From Neckera pumila (taxonomy: Eukaryota > Streptophyta > Bryopsida > Hypnales > Neckeraceae), in assembly GCA_963969595.1 (NCBI GenBank), contig OZ018410.1:30074913-30138912 (forward strand): a stretch of 64,000 nt of DNA, in the 5' to 3' direction. A model generated the notes under the pieces. It was not told where the DNA came from, made no database searches, and saw nothing but the letters and a program-made list of their open reading frames with translations. Shown one piece after another: positions 45,270 to 57,590 of the stretch (positions are counted from its first letter, which is position 1; each line of letters opens with the position of its first letter). A program made the translations under genes and the position numbers.

Positions 45270-48200
45270 TTAAGCGTCCACTTGCCGGCTGACCTTTACG
45301 GCACATTTCCAAGATTCTATGGCCTCTTTGTACGGAAAACTCTCAAGTGAAAAGTATTCACTATAAGAAATCCGTGTTTTGGGGGATGTTTTCACTATTT
45401 TTTGGAACGCATCTTTGAGGACATTATAGTTGACAATCCATATTTTTATGTCAACAATAATGTTCAATAAAACCTCAAGATGTTTTATTGAACATTATTG
45501 TTGACATAAAAATATGGGTTGTCAACTATAATGTCCACAAAGATGCGTTCCATAAAATAGTGAAAACATCCCCCAAAACATGGGTTTTTTTTAGTGATTT
45601 TTGGCCAAACATACACACAACAAGGGGCAAATGTTTCCTAATCTATTTCTTTGGCAAGATTTAAGGAACTTGAGATTAGAAAAGCATCTCTCATCTTCCA
45701 CCAAACCAAGAACAAGGCAGCATCCAATTTCAACCACCTTAAAATACTCAAAAATAAGCTTACACAAATGCCTATTTCGGGACAGTTTCTGCCACAACTT
45801 TACAATGGGGTTGACGTTGAATGTCGGGCCACACGCCTCCTATGCATTGGACTTCATCGTGATTTTGAAAAAGCCCTGCTAATTATCCAAAGCAGAGGCC
45901 GAAAGCATTTCAGGAACAGTATACGGCACTCCCCATCACACAAAGGTTGCCCCTTCTTCAAAACTTTGGTAGTGGAAAAAAGTCTTTGAGTACCGCAAGG
46001 TGATACCCAAAACTTTGATTAGCCCCATCTTGCTCCCAATACCGAGGGTATATGATGCCAAAGGCATCCAGCAAGGCTTGTTGGGGGAACCTATGGTCCA
46101 GCTCATCTATGAAAGATTGAGCTATCTTTGCACAAGGCAAAACACAGAAGTAAGCATTCAAGTATTCACTATTTTGCATTTCAGCAATCAACATGAGGTT
46201 ATCATTCAAAAAAATAAGAAAATTGAAATCAAAACTCAACAGACTATGAAAGCATCATTCAAAAAATATAAACACATATGAAGCTATCGTTCAAACATAC
46301 CAGATTATTAAACACATAAAGTTATGAAATATATCAATTTTCTAAACAAAATTTGAAGTTATCATTCAAAAAAATATCAAAACTAAAAACAAAGATTGAA
46401 ATCAAATTAAAAAAAAAAAAAAAATATGAAGCCAAAAAAAAGCAAACACAAACAAACAAACAAACAAACATAGAACCAGCAACAATAAAGAGAGAAAAGT
46501 TACCAGAGAATTGACGCTCAATAGTCTCTTGCGCCCGATTGAGTTCTTCCACTGTCACAAAAATATACTGCCCAGTTTCCTTGTCATGGCATCGAGCAAA
46601 GACACAAGTTTGCTCTAAATTGAAAATCAAGTGACAGATGCCACTGTCTCCAGGAAGCGGCTGCCACAGAAGAGGAATGTTGGAGCTCTTGAACTCCACT
46701 AGGTCACCATAGCAGGGGAAGTCCAATTTGTTGTACGCAGTAGATGCACTAAGGAACGTGCGGGAAAGCTCATTTTGGCACAACTTCACTGCTTGGATAA
46801 AGTCACAAATGGAGATATCACAAGATTGTGAAAGCTTAATTAAGCAATGCACAAAATTGACTAGTGGTATAAAGCAAGCCAAAGATAGCACAACCTCTAT
46901 GTCTAACAAGAGGTCAAAGTTATCAATAGCAGCCGCATTGGCCTTTGTACCAGATCCAGAAGTCATGTCGACTCCCATTTTTACCAACAACGTGTGGTAC
47001 TCCGAGAGAATCCTCGATGCTGGGCTCCTCATGGAGATCCATCTAGTTTCAACATTTCTTACCATTTTACTCCCCTTAGTTTCTATAAGATCAGCAAGCC
47101 TCTGCAGTTCAGCATGACGCTTACTGCTCCGGCAAAAATATGAATACACGGTCTGAAAGAGACCATCAAGCCTGGAGATGAGGGGGAACTTCAACATCAT
47201 CTCAATAGCTAGATTAATTTGGTGACTTATGCAACTTGCCACAATCAGAAAAGGAGCCCACTTCTCCTGTATCTGCGTTGTTACACCTGTTTTGGGCCCT
47301 TGGAAAGTGCTCACACCGTCAGCCCCAAATGACACAACTTTCCTAGCAGTTTCTTGACGCGTTAAGCCTCCCTCATTCAACAACGCATGCATTATCGACT
47401 GAGTCAAGTGATCTGCAATTCCATTGTCTAAAACACAAGCTAACAGTAACAAATGCGGAACTCTCTTCTAGTGATCCATGGCATACACGTGAACCCTAAG
47501 CCACAAGGTATTATCAACTGCAGTGACTTTGTCAGCAGAAATAGAAATGACAGAAGCATATTGGACAACACCTTTTAGTGCAGCCAAAATCAAGCCGTGA
47601 AGATGCTCACTCATCTCGTAGCATGTGGACTCAAACTAGTCTTTTTTGGGCAAGTTTTTTACCTTCAATTGCTTCAGCAACTCTTGTTGGCGCTTATAGT
47701 CGCACATTGGGCGGCCATGACTAAGAATGTGAAAGAGGGTTGAGAATTGAACCTGTTTACGTTTCAGCTCACCGTCCAAGCCACCCAATAATTGATTGGC
47801 TACAGTTGTCAACTGCTTGCGCGTTGCCTACAACTTCACCAACTGCAAGTGTTTGCAATCGTGGGCTTGAAAAACATCACCCTTCTTTAGGTGAGCAAGG
47901 GGAACGCTGTCCTCCCGATAATCACATTTCCCCTCGTGTTTTTCCAAATTGTCTGCTTTTGGAACAAGCATCTTTTGGCGCCTCGTAACTGTGGTGCAAT
48001 TGCAACAAATAATGCCCACAACGTCGCCATTGGCATTGAATTCCCCCTCAGCCCAGGCAAATTTACACGCCCAAACTTCTTGTCACCTACAAGTAGTAGT
48101 GGCCGCAGCAATCCTCTTCCGGAAAGTTTTGGCCTTCTTTGAAGGCGGAAGGGCATCACCATCGCTGGCAAAATCAGGCGTTGGAAAAACAACGGTCACT

Positions 48201-48415
48201 TCCGAAGAAGGACCTTACCTCGGAGGAAGCAGCAAGTGGCATGTTTTTGTCACATGAGTGACCTCGACACAGTCACTCTCATTGTGGGCCACGGCCACGG
48301 TATTAGTGTTTGCAATTGGAGGCAAGTACTTGCCTAAATTGTTGGTGTTCCGGCTGGATCCAAATATGCGGACACAAAAGTTCTCTGGGAGCTTCAGATC
48401 AGGACAAGGAGCCAT
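45270..48415 (-). pseudogene. hAT-superfamily transposase, degenerate and MITE-split
   Basis: On the minus strand, fragments in collinear order give an N-terminus (start near 48415, MAPCPDLKLPENFCVRIFG), a Lys/Arg stretch KKAKTFRKRIAAA, a C2HC-type zinc finger (IICCNCTT...KHEGKC, about 47930-48020), and the RNase-H-like core in the 46334-47452 frame. The core has FGADGVSTFQG (catalytic-type Asp), CISHQINLAIEM and the ETRWISM motif. Next come IAQSFIDELDHRFPQQALLDA (about 46050-46125), the C-terminal dimerisation segment VEDERCFSNLKFLKSCQRNRL (about 45640-45700), and a last exon-like piece YFSLESFPYKEAIESWK. It would have bound element ends and cut DNA in the nucleus. It is broken: a stop near 48085, stops near 47828 and 47455, frameshifts around 45800-45960 and near 45620, and a MITE at 45359-45596. 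The gap 46130-46500 is probably an intron or unrelated insert. It resembles the ZNF862-like hAT-derived proteins that are numerous in some plants. Confidence 0.85.
45359..45596. mobile_element. 238-bp CACTA-type foldback MITE inside the hAT gene
   Basis: It begins CACTATAAGAAATCCG and ends AAAAAAAACCCATG in reverse followed by TTTAGTG. It is flanked by the 3-bp duplication ATT (45356-45358, 45597-45599). CACTA termini plus a 3-bp duplication are the hallmark of this superfamily. The arms (~115 bp) are near-perfect inverted copies centred near 45477. Removing the element with one ATT joins two pieces of the hAT C-terminus in one frame, so it inserted into a once-intact coding region. Confidence 0.85.
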
Positions 48416-49273
48416 CGCAACGAGCATGAACTCCAAACAAGCAACCAACAGAACCAAAGCACAACAACAATAAAATGGTCCCAAAAATGTACAAACAAGA
48501 AAAGTAAGCAGTAAGGAATTCAACAAGATTGAAGCGCGCAATTGAAAGTGTCGAGTAAAACAGCCAAGTGAGGCAGTAGAAGCGCAAAAAAGTTGGGAGC
48601 AGTCTGAGCATTGAGCAACGATCGGAGAGACACAAATCAGTGAAATCACGCAATGCGAGCAGCCGAGTACACTCATCGCAAGAGCTGTACTTAAATTCTC
48701 CACCAACAACGAAGTCAAAAACAAAAGACGTTCAAAATTTGCAAAGGCTGGATTGCCAATTTGCCGCCTGGCGCAACCCGCCTTCAATTCAGCAATCAGC
48801 ACCATCATCTAGCAGTGAGATAGTGAATGCAACCGTCACTTACTCAGTACTCACTCACTGAATCCTCAATTCCTCACACCTCATGACCTCAATTCTCTAG
48901 ACTGTCTAGACTTTGGAAAAATGCACATTTGCAGTTTTGCACTTTGCAGTAGCAGCAAAGAAGTGGCGCATCGGCGACGACATTGTGGCAAATTTCAAAC
49001 AAGAATAATCGCACAAAGATGCCTAAATACTCAATGTAGATTGTGAGTCACGAGGCAAAAAACCAAAGGGCAGTGACACAATTGGCACCACGAGCCGACA
49101 ATGCCAGTTACGCTACTAATCCGAGATTACTACAGTCTGCAACAACAAAATCACATTATGGAGGTCTAGAAGCACAATTATAGTAATCTGCTGCAACACT
49201 AATGCGTGCTAATCCCTTTTGACACAGGTGAAGTGGCGCACCCTAAACCCTAGCCCAGGCAAATTTCCCCCTT
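48416..49273. other. Upstream region of the hAT transposase
   Basis: Less AT-rich than the surroundings, with no recognisable protein. Frames at 48215-48808 and 48399-48653 (minus) beyond the transposase start have no motif. This is probably the element's 5' leader and subterminal region. Confidence 0.4.
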
Positions 49274-49485
49274 TGATGCAACCGCCTTATGCGCACTCCA
49301 CCCTCCGACGTAGCCGCCTCATGCAAAATCTCAACCCTTCGATGCAACCGCCTCATGTGAACCCCACCCTCCGACACAGCCGCCTCATGCAAAATCTCAA
49401 CCCTTCGATGTAACCACTTCATGTGAACCCCACCCTCCAATACAGCCATCTCATGCGAAATCTCAACCCTCCGATGTGCCGTCCG
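49274..49485. repeat. 33-bp minisatellite
   Basis: About 6-7 copies of a 33-bp unit alternate between two variants. One centres on CCTCCGACACAGCCGCCTCA and the other on CTTCGATGCAACCGCCTCAT, so the higher-order period is about 66 bp. Because 33 is divisible by three, both strands stay open (64 and 113 codons), which explains the apparent frames. Its position upstream of the hAT gene suggests it could be part of that element's subterminal repeats. Confidence 0.75.
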
Positions 49486-52400
49486 GCTCCTACATCGACG
49501 GCCCAATGCATTCTGGCCAACGGATGACAAGAGACCTTGCTGCGGCAAGCTCCCATCTCCGTGGATGAACAGGGTCTCGGGCAACCTTAAATCCGCCTTG
49601 CTTAAAAAATTCTGCTCAAAATTTTTTTACCATTCTTTTCCACTTAATACAATTAGCACTGGCAAATTTTTTGTAAAAATCAAGAAAGTTTTAGCCTGTT
49701 TTGGTATCACTGCTCTCAATCATCAAATTTGGAGTCTCAATAGTATTCAAAACCCCTCAAATTCAAAAAGTGATATTTTAATTTAATTGATTTTTTAAAT
49801 ATTCAATGACTTTTTTTAAATCTGAAAAATAAGAGATTTTATTATACTCAAGACAAACATCTCCAAAAAAAATTTCAAGTTCATGCAAATCATGCTTCAA
49901 AAGTTTTCACAAAAGAAAGTTTCGGCACTCTTCCTGTGACAAACATCAAGTACCACTCTTTCTTGCAATGACCCTATAATCTTTCAACTATGTGTTCCGA
50001 TGGGTGGAATTTTTTTCTACACATTTCTTAATACACTTGTATATAGTTGGAATTCAAAAAGAAAAAATTAATTTTTAATTTTGGACAATGCATCAAAAAT
50101 TGGCAGTTTTGGACTTTTCCACTTTCAAAACATCATCTGGTCTTTAGAGTTTGTTGTATGTGAGAGATATGTTTTATTTGTGAGATACTGTACTTTAAAA
50201 TGCTCAAAATGGCAAGGCAAAAAGCTTTGCAATCTATGTTTATAATCATTGACAAAGAAGAGATGCAAGATTGTGTGGAGCGAGTTGGATTTCTACAAAT
50301 TAGGCAATCCTTTAATATATATACTTTGGGAGGAGAAACAAACTCCATTAGTAATTTTCCAAAAATTTAGCCACATTTTTAATTATTTGTTTTTTGACCA
50401 AGGTGCTAGGAAGCTAAGGTATGCTCAACTTCATAGAATACATATAAAAAGTTTTGAGTTCAAATTCCTTATCATTTTTGTGATCTACAAGCTCAAATTA
50501 GAAAGTATTTTTTTTCCTTATATACCTATGGGGTATGTCAATGTCAAAACTTAATGAAAATTAGAAGATGTTGAATATACTTTGCATCTTTTAATATGAT
50601 GTAAATGCTAAAGTTGGAAACTAGCATATCAAAAATCAAAACTTGAATCTACTTTGTGAAAGCACCTTGCATTACCATGATCCCATTGAAAAGTATAAAA
50701 TGTTTAAAAACATCAAATCAATCCATCAAAATTTCCAGAATGCATTTTTCCATAAATCCAAACTTGCATGTGTATAAAAATTATACTTTTGGATTTGTAT
50801 CAAAAATGCCGATCCAAAAACATAAATTTTGCACACAAACAAGTCAAAAGATAAACCACAATAGTTGACAAACTCAAAAACCACAATTTGGTTTCGAGGA
50901 ACTTAGGTGTTAAAACATGAAACCAATTTTGAAAATTTGAATATTTTAGGCATCATTTGCTATTTGAAATGATTGACTTTCACCCCAAAATTAAAAAACT
51001 ATTACAAATGTATTTTTTAATAGTGTTAAAACAACAAACTTGAATCGATATTACATTTTTTCTCAATCAACTTTGCAAGGTATCTAAATATAATTCAAAA
51101 ACAAAAATATGATTGGAAAATGTTTTAGATTTGGGATTGGAGAGGAATCTGAAAGAACATCATATGCACTTTCTAAGGAACGGATTTTAATTGGGAACAT
51201 GATGAGGTCCTATTACTTGAGTACACTCTATTCTATAGTTAGTTTCACCATATAGTTGGCAAAATGAATTCTTTTAAAATGGGCTCAAGATTTAATACTC
51301 AATTTTTTTTTCTAATTCTCAAAACTATCATCCACTTGAATTTGTTTTTATCCATTTAAAAAAAAAAATGAAATTGAGCAAGTTCTTGATCACCCTTTTG
51401 AATATTTTTCATCTATTTTGATAAGGTCCTTTTATAAGGTGGATCATTTTTTCTTCTCTAAAACATCATAATTTACAATTTCAGAATTTACTTATCATTT
51501 TCATTTGTAATTGACTTAAGTCAAAACTGACTTCAACTTAAGATATTGCTATGAGTATTCTCAATTATTCTTTATTCTTAGGGAAATTAGAAAGTCCGTG
51601 AGAAAGTCAATGAACTTGTGAAGAAAGTTGTTAAGTTGATTCTTTAGTTGTAGTCGCTTCAACTCTGATGCAAAATTGAGATATTGGACAATTGATCCTA
51701 ACCTAGACATCCTAACTAATCTTGAAAATACATAGATATAAGTAGTCAAAAATGTACATCATCCAAACATAAAAGCATAAAATGGTTTGTGTCATGAAAG
51801 AACATCTTATCACCTTTCCGACATCTAGATTTAGGTACAAATATTCATTCACCCTGGTATTCAAACCAATCTTATAAATATATAGATTTAAGTCCAAAAT
51901 GTATATTGTACATACATCAATTTAGAAAATGGTCTGAGGTTTATGATGTACTCAAAATTAGACATTCTTGCACTTGGCCAATTGCATTGACTAAACTTGC
52001 AAGTGTTTGCTGAAATGTGTGTTTTCAAAACTATAATATCCTCAGCTTTTCCAAGTTGCTGCATTGTATCGTAAACTCGCGGATTTGTATTTTTAGATGG
52101 GGTCCACATTTTCCTTCATTCTAGACTTCTACATACATCAACAACAATTGTTGTCATGATCTCAGATATTCTTATTTTCTTGTCATACATAGTGCAATTA
52201 TGTGAATATTACATCATTCACTGACCAATTTTGAATATACACCAACAGCAATTGCAATCCATCAATGATTCATTCAAAAAAGCTAGTATACCTTCACTAG
52301 CTTTCCATTCTTTGTTTATTTTTCATGTAGTGCACTGAATTACAAACACGTACCAAATATCCATGCAATGCCCATACTACCACAATTCCTACACTACATT

Positions 52401-54439
52401 GACATGTGTTACTCTTCCATTGCGGCATTGCATCTTTTGGTCTCTATCAAAGTCCGTATGTGCATATCCGCCAAGGTTGTCTACTTGTCTTGGACTCTTG
52501 GTCAACCATGGCACTAGCAACTTTGATTTGCACACGATTGAAAATTGTGAGAACTTCTTCATCGGGTGAACAAATCTTTTAAATGTCTTTCTATCCTAAG
52601 CACAAAGTAAGATGCCTTCACTTTAATAAAAAGGATTTAAAATTTAAAAAATTTAAAATAAACCCCTACAAAGTACTAGTACATACACATGCACTAGTTG
52701 AACTTTAATATATTTATACAAATTCAAATATTACAATTCTTTTTTTCATGAATCTTAATTGCTAATGTGTTAATTCTAATTTCATGTGTTGTTTTCCACC
52801 TAAGTATGTGGAACTACTTAAATTATTGGTTAGAGATGCGTCCACCTTAGAATAACTTTTGTGACATTCTTCAGTAATGTATCTATTTTTCCAATAAATA
52901 GTTTGTAGTTTTTTCTAGAAAGGTGGGAAATTTGTAAGCACCTTGAACAATTATATAGCAATTCAATGCCCTGCTTACAGCAAAAGACTTCCATTGAGTT
53001 TGAAAAACTCAAGTTTTTAATATACAAATACTATTGTGTTTCATTTCTACAAGCCATAGTTGAAAACTCAATTGGATAAGCGAATGAGCAATAACATTAA
53101 CAACCTTTGAGTCATTATTTGGCTAGTTCAACATGATATTATTCATTGTAATTGATCTAAAAAGTGTCATTCAAACTCAATGGTTACGTAGAAAGACCTT
53201 CAATTAATGTATGGAAATTATGCAAAACTCAACACAATTGAATTAGGTCTGCTTGTCCATAGTTGTCTTTGTTGTTCTTTTAGCTAGTGTAATCACATAA
53301 CACACCTGTACGTTTGTAAATAAATGAGTTTTTGTATATCTAATTATATTATTCCTATTCAAGTTATAGTTACTATCAATTGAACAATGATATGGGTCAC
53401 TTATTTCTAAGAAGATTATTATTTGGAGCAAACCTAATATGTACACCCTTTGTCCCACTAACCCACAAAATTCTTGTCCCACTAAAAAATTCCCTTTTCT
53501 AATTTTGATTGTTGAGTAAGTTTTGATCGGGTTGGGCAACCTCGTGGGGGCAAGTCAAGCAATCAAGGAGCATTTCTCCTAGAAAGTCTCGCCTTGCCCA
53601 TATGAGGCACCTTATACTTGCTGTGCTTCCTGAGACAATATTATTGACGATGTACTTGGTGACCACTTAGGTGCTATTAAGATTTGTTCATGAAGTGGTC
53701 TAGGTTTCTTTGTTCATGAAGTGGGTCTAGGTCGAGGCATATATTTCTAGAATCCCATTGTTGCCACCAACCTTTAAATCATCAAGAATGATGGAGCTGG
53801 CAACATTTACAAATTATGCGCAAAAATGTTACTTTCTGTATGGATTTTGGGTGCCTAGATGATGGCACCAAAGCTGGAGATTTTGCATAAATCTATAGGA
53901 TTGGATACTAGTTTTTGAATGCATGTATCAACAGCACAAAGACTAAAACTATAGTTAAACCCTCAGGGAGAAGCTTTTTGGGGGGTAATTAGTGGAACAG
54001 AGGGAGTACTTAATAGTAGACTATATTAAAGAAATGAACGAGTTGCATGTTCATTCATTCCATTTACTATAATTACAAATGTGGAACATCTACTACCAAA
54101 GCTACTGGCAACAAATTAACCCTTGAAGGACATTTTTGTTCCTCAGGGGGCAGCTCAAGGAATCTGACATAGTGATTTTAGACCAAACAAGTGATCTACT
54201 ACAATAATTTTAGACATTATTTGTGAATAATTCTGCTTTCAATTCAAAAGCCCTTGCTTGGGCACCCTCAGCAAGAGCGCTATCCTCTTTGGCAATCAAA
54301 ACTTTACAAAAGGAAAAAACACATTCAATGCTTGCGAGTAAGAGGAGAAAAACACAACAATTTTTAAAAAGAGACATCTACAGCAGCTCCCCGCAATTCC
54401 TATTATTCTTTAGACAAAAGGCCCAAGCACGAAATGTCT
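49486..54439. other. AT-rich intergenic DNA
   Basis: There is no gene I can support in nearly 5 kb. Small items: GCAATGACCCTATA at 49965-49978 is a solo family G-like end. A diverged direct duplication of about 75 bp lies at 51712-51786 and 51860-51933 (shared AATCTT..AAAATACATAGAT, AAAATGTA, AAAATGGT). Frames up to ~100 codons (e.g. 50249-50554, 53243-53539) have no motif. Confidence 0.45.
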
Positions 54440-54443
54440 TTAA

Positions 54444-54981
54444 CCCCTAAAAGCCTAAGGGGTTTGGACAAAATACAAATGTGTTATAAAATATAAGTTC
54501 TAAAACTTTTTTGAAGTTTGCATCAAAGAAAATAATGTGAAGCATGAAAAGTAGAAAGCATCCGTATGGTCAAAATTGTAAAATTATTCTTAGATTTTTT
54601 TTAAATGAATTTTGAAGATGTAACTTCAAAAATTCATCAAAAATATAATTTCTATTTTTAACATTTGAATTTTTTTTTATTGGTCAGAATTGTGGTTTCT
54701 ATTGATTTGTGAAGAAATGCATGAGATCTAGTAATGAGAACACCAATACTTTCTCCAAATTGTAAGTTTTTCAACATTAAGCAAATCTAAACACTTTGTG
54801 TTATTTCTCTTATAATTTTTGTTTGACCATAGCAATCTGAGTTTTGAGTATAAATATTGATAGACAACCCAATCTTTTGCAAAAAAAAAAAAAAAAAAAA
54901 AAAAATTCTTTTTTTTTTTGGCTAAAATTTTTGCCCAAAGTCAGGCAACAACCATAAAATGGTCGCTTGAGCGCTTAGGGG
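54444..54981. mobile_element. Short TTAA-flanked element (538 bp)
   Basis: TTAA at 54440-54443 and 54982-54985; the termini are CCCCTAAAAGCCTAAGG and, read from the right, CCCCTAAGCGCTCAAGC. A 23-24-base A-run lies at about 54881-54904. The interior does not resemble family A. Its termini link it to the elements at 20136-20539 and 33002-34028. Confidence 0.6.
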
Positions 54982-55197
54982 TTAAGGGTTAAGGCATTGA
55001 TATTCATAAATGACTAAATTTTTTGAATTAGAAAGCTATAGGAAGTAATTATATTCCAAATACTTTGCAATGCTAGTAGTTTGCAATATAGATATGTGGC
55101 AGTCATTAAGCATGTCAAGTTGCAATTAAAAGAAAATAAATGCTTCACAATTGCCATACATACTTGTAGCCCTCATTTCCACCATTTCTATGCACAT

Positions 55198-55911
55198 TCA
55201 TACTATTAAAATCAGAACTCCATTTGTAATATCACAAATGCTACCATTAATAATAGGGGCTTATACTTGCTATGCTATGCATTCATTGTATCACATATTA
55301 AGAAAATTTTGATATATTTGAATAGAATGCATGATAATGATTTCAATAAATCTTTGAAATAATTGATTTTAATATTTTGTAAAAATATTTTCAATCATGC
55401 ATACATAAAAATAATATTTTCACACAATGTTATATTACAAAAATAGAGTAGTAGTTTGCAATCACCTTTGTAATATCACCTTTACAGCATTTATGATTTC
55501 AAAATTCTATTGCTACTACCAAATGATTTGAGAAATTTATTCAATTGAAGCGATTTTGGATTTCACAAGGATTAAGCTGTTCATGAAGTTTTTGAAATTT
55601 ACAAGTTTTTTTTGAATTCACCAAGTTTTTGGGTTGCCATTGTTCGTAACAATTGAGTCAATTTTTGAATGCATTACAATAAACGTGTATCTTTTACAGT
55701 ATTCACCATTGCATATATTTTCATTCATCATTCAATAAATTTCTATTGTACATTTCAATATATGCTTACTTATAAACAAAATTATACAAAGATTTTAGTA
55801 ATTTTTATTTGAAGATTTATTGAAATTTTTGTTTTGCATTTTATCTAATACATAAAATTTCTAATAAAATTCTAATGATGAATGCATAGCATAGCAAGCG
55901 CCAATTGCTAG
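55198..55911 (+). mobile_element. Helitron-like element (family D, copy 3, 714 bp)
   Basis: It starts TCATACTATTAAAATCAGAA and ends GCGCCAATTGCTAG before T (55912). The base before the start is T rather than A, the only departure from the A|TC...CTAG|T pattern. It is uninterrupted and therefore serves as the empty-site reference for the foldback insertion at 11479-12350. Non-coding. Confidence 0.6.
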
Positions 55912-56659
55912 TTTCACATGAAATCAACACAAATCCTTCCATCTATGCAAAATACCATTAATTTTCATAACTTTCTAAGTTCAAATACAAAAAATTTACA
56001 TCTTGTAGATAGAATGAAAATGTGTACCTAAAAAAGTGCGCTATTATATTTAGCCGGTAGAAAAGTGCTCCTTGCACAATGTTCAGTACAAAGATGTTGA
56101 AGTTATAGCACAATATGTTATTTCAACTTTGATTGTGAATGACTTTTGCATATAATATTGAAAAATCATTTTGGACTTCATCTAGTTTAGCACCAATTTG
56201 TTTATACTTGATAAAAATATCAAATCTATTTGACAAATAAAAATTGTTCTCTAACAAAATTATCCAATTTATAGCCGTCCTACTTTAACCTTTAAACAAC
56301 TTGATCTGTAATGAAATGGTCAAACTTCTTGTCTGAACTAAATTTAGCCTTTTACATAGTATTCAAACAAAAATCTTATATTTTTATTATTTGAAACTAT
56401 GAATTGTATATCATTATGAGAAATTTTGGTTTGTTTTTTGGAAAATTGTAATTGTAATTATTTTTGTTGCAAAAATTGAACATAAATAAGTAAATATCAA
56501 AAACCATCCAAATGATTTTAAATTCGTCAAGATACACAAGGAACAATGGACGCTAGTGTGAAAAATGTTCAATTTTTTTTTTTTTTTTTCTCTTCCAAAA
56601 GAGCCACAACAAAGACCTTGAGGTCAAATTTGACTATCAAACTAAATTTATCCTTTCAT
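55912..56659. other. AT-rich intergenic DNA
   Basis: No supported feature. Confidence 0.45.
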
Positions 56660-56663
56660 TTAA

Positions 56664-57586
56664 CCCCTAAAGGACCAAGGTGATTTTCCTATAAAAAAAC
56701 ACTCAAAATTGTCATTTCTATTGCAAAGAAAAAAGAGCTTTAAAAATTGTTATTTCTTGCATATCCGACCGTAAGATCTTATACTTGACTAGTATGTGAA
56801 TATGTGCAAGAAAATTCAAAAACTTTGACCACGGAGATTGCAAGATATATGCATTTAAAGTGAAAAAAAACAAGTTTTTTTGCACCTTGCTTGACTGGAT
56901 ATTTTGGCTTTGAGTCTTTTTAGTTCAAATTTTTTGCACTATAGACTTTGATTTTCTACTTATTTATGTTAAGTAGTTGAGTTGAGAATCTACCAAAAAA
57001 TTTAGAATAAAAAGCATTTAATTTTCACTCATTAAAAAATTGTTAAATAGAGGTGGCTTCAAGATTGAAGGAAAAACTAAATTGCTAATAGCTTTTAGAT
57101 GGAATTGAATCATAGTAATCCCAACAGTGAGATTGTTCTAGCAAGAAAATCTAACTTTGTCTAATAAATTTTTGAATAATTCTAAAAATTGCATTGAAAA
57201 AAAAATTCTACAAGTTATTTTTTCAAGAAAATGCTTAGATTGCCCAAAAAACTAAGATTGTCCATAACTTTCTCATTATTAGTCCAACTTGAATGAAACA
57301 AAGCTTTGCATGTAGACAAAAATATAATCTTTGAGAAAAAAATTTGAAAAAAAATTGTCTTGACTTTTTGTGATTTTTTTTGGGTTGCCCACCAAACTCC
57401 AATTTTGCTTATTGTGCCATAACTTTTGTTCCCGGGCATCAATGAAAATAAAAATTATATATTCACAAAGCTCTTGTAAAAGTACACAACCTCAAAAAAT
57501 CCCAAAAAATATTACAAAAAACTGAGACAGTAGGAACCTGCCCGAATCCAATTTGTCCCCTGAGGGGACAAACAGTCCTTTAGGGG
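56664..57586 (+). mobile_element. TTAA-flanked element, family A copy 9 (923 bp)
   Basis: TTAA at 56660-56663 and 57587-57590; starts CCCCTAAAGGACCAAGGTG and ends CAGTCCTTTAGGGG. Subfamily beta. Near the right end is a perfect subterminal palindrome, TTTGTCCCC and GGGGACAAA around a 3-base spacer (57552-57572). Its shape recurs in the other beta copies. Confidence 0.8.
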
Positions 57587-57590
57587 TTAA

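Noticed and set aside
46334..46500. C-terminal tail of the 372-codon minus-strand frame
   Set aside because: Resemblance to hAT transposase stops near 46505. The Phe/Val-rich tail comes from AT-rich, probably intronic, DNA and from an (AAAC)n tract.
45012..49542. CAAGG-type terminal inverted repeats for the whole hAT element
   Set aside because: Only a short imperfect match and no 8-bp duplication in the flanks.
53957..54160. Further TTAA element suggested by AAACCCTCAGGG and TTAACCCTTGAAGG
   Set aside because: The two motifs are in the same orientation and lack matching inverted partners.
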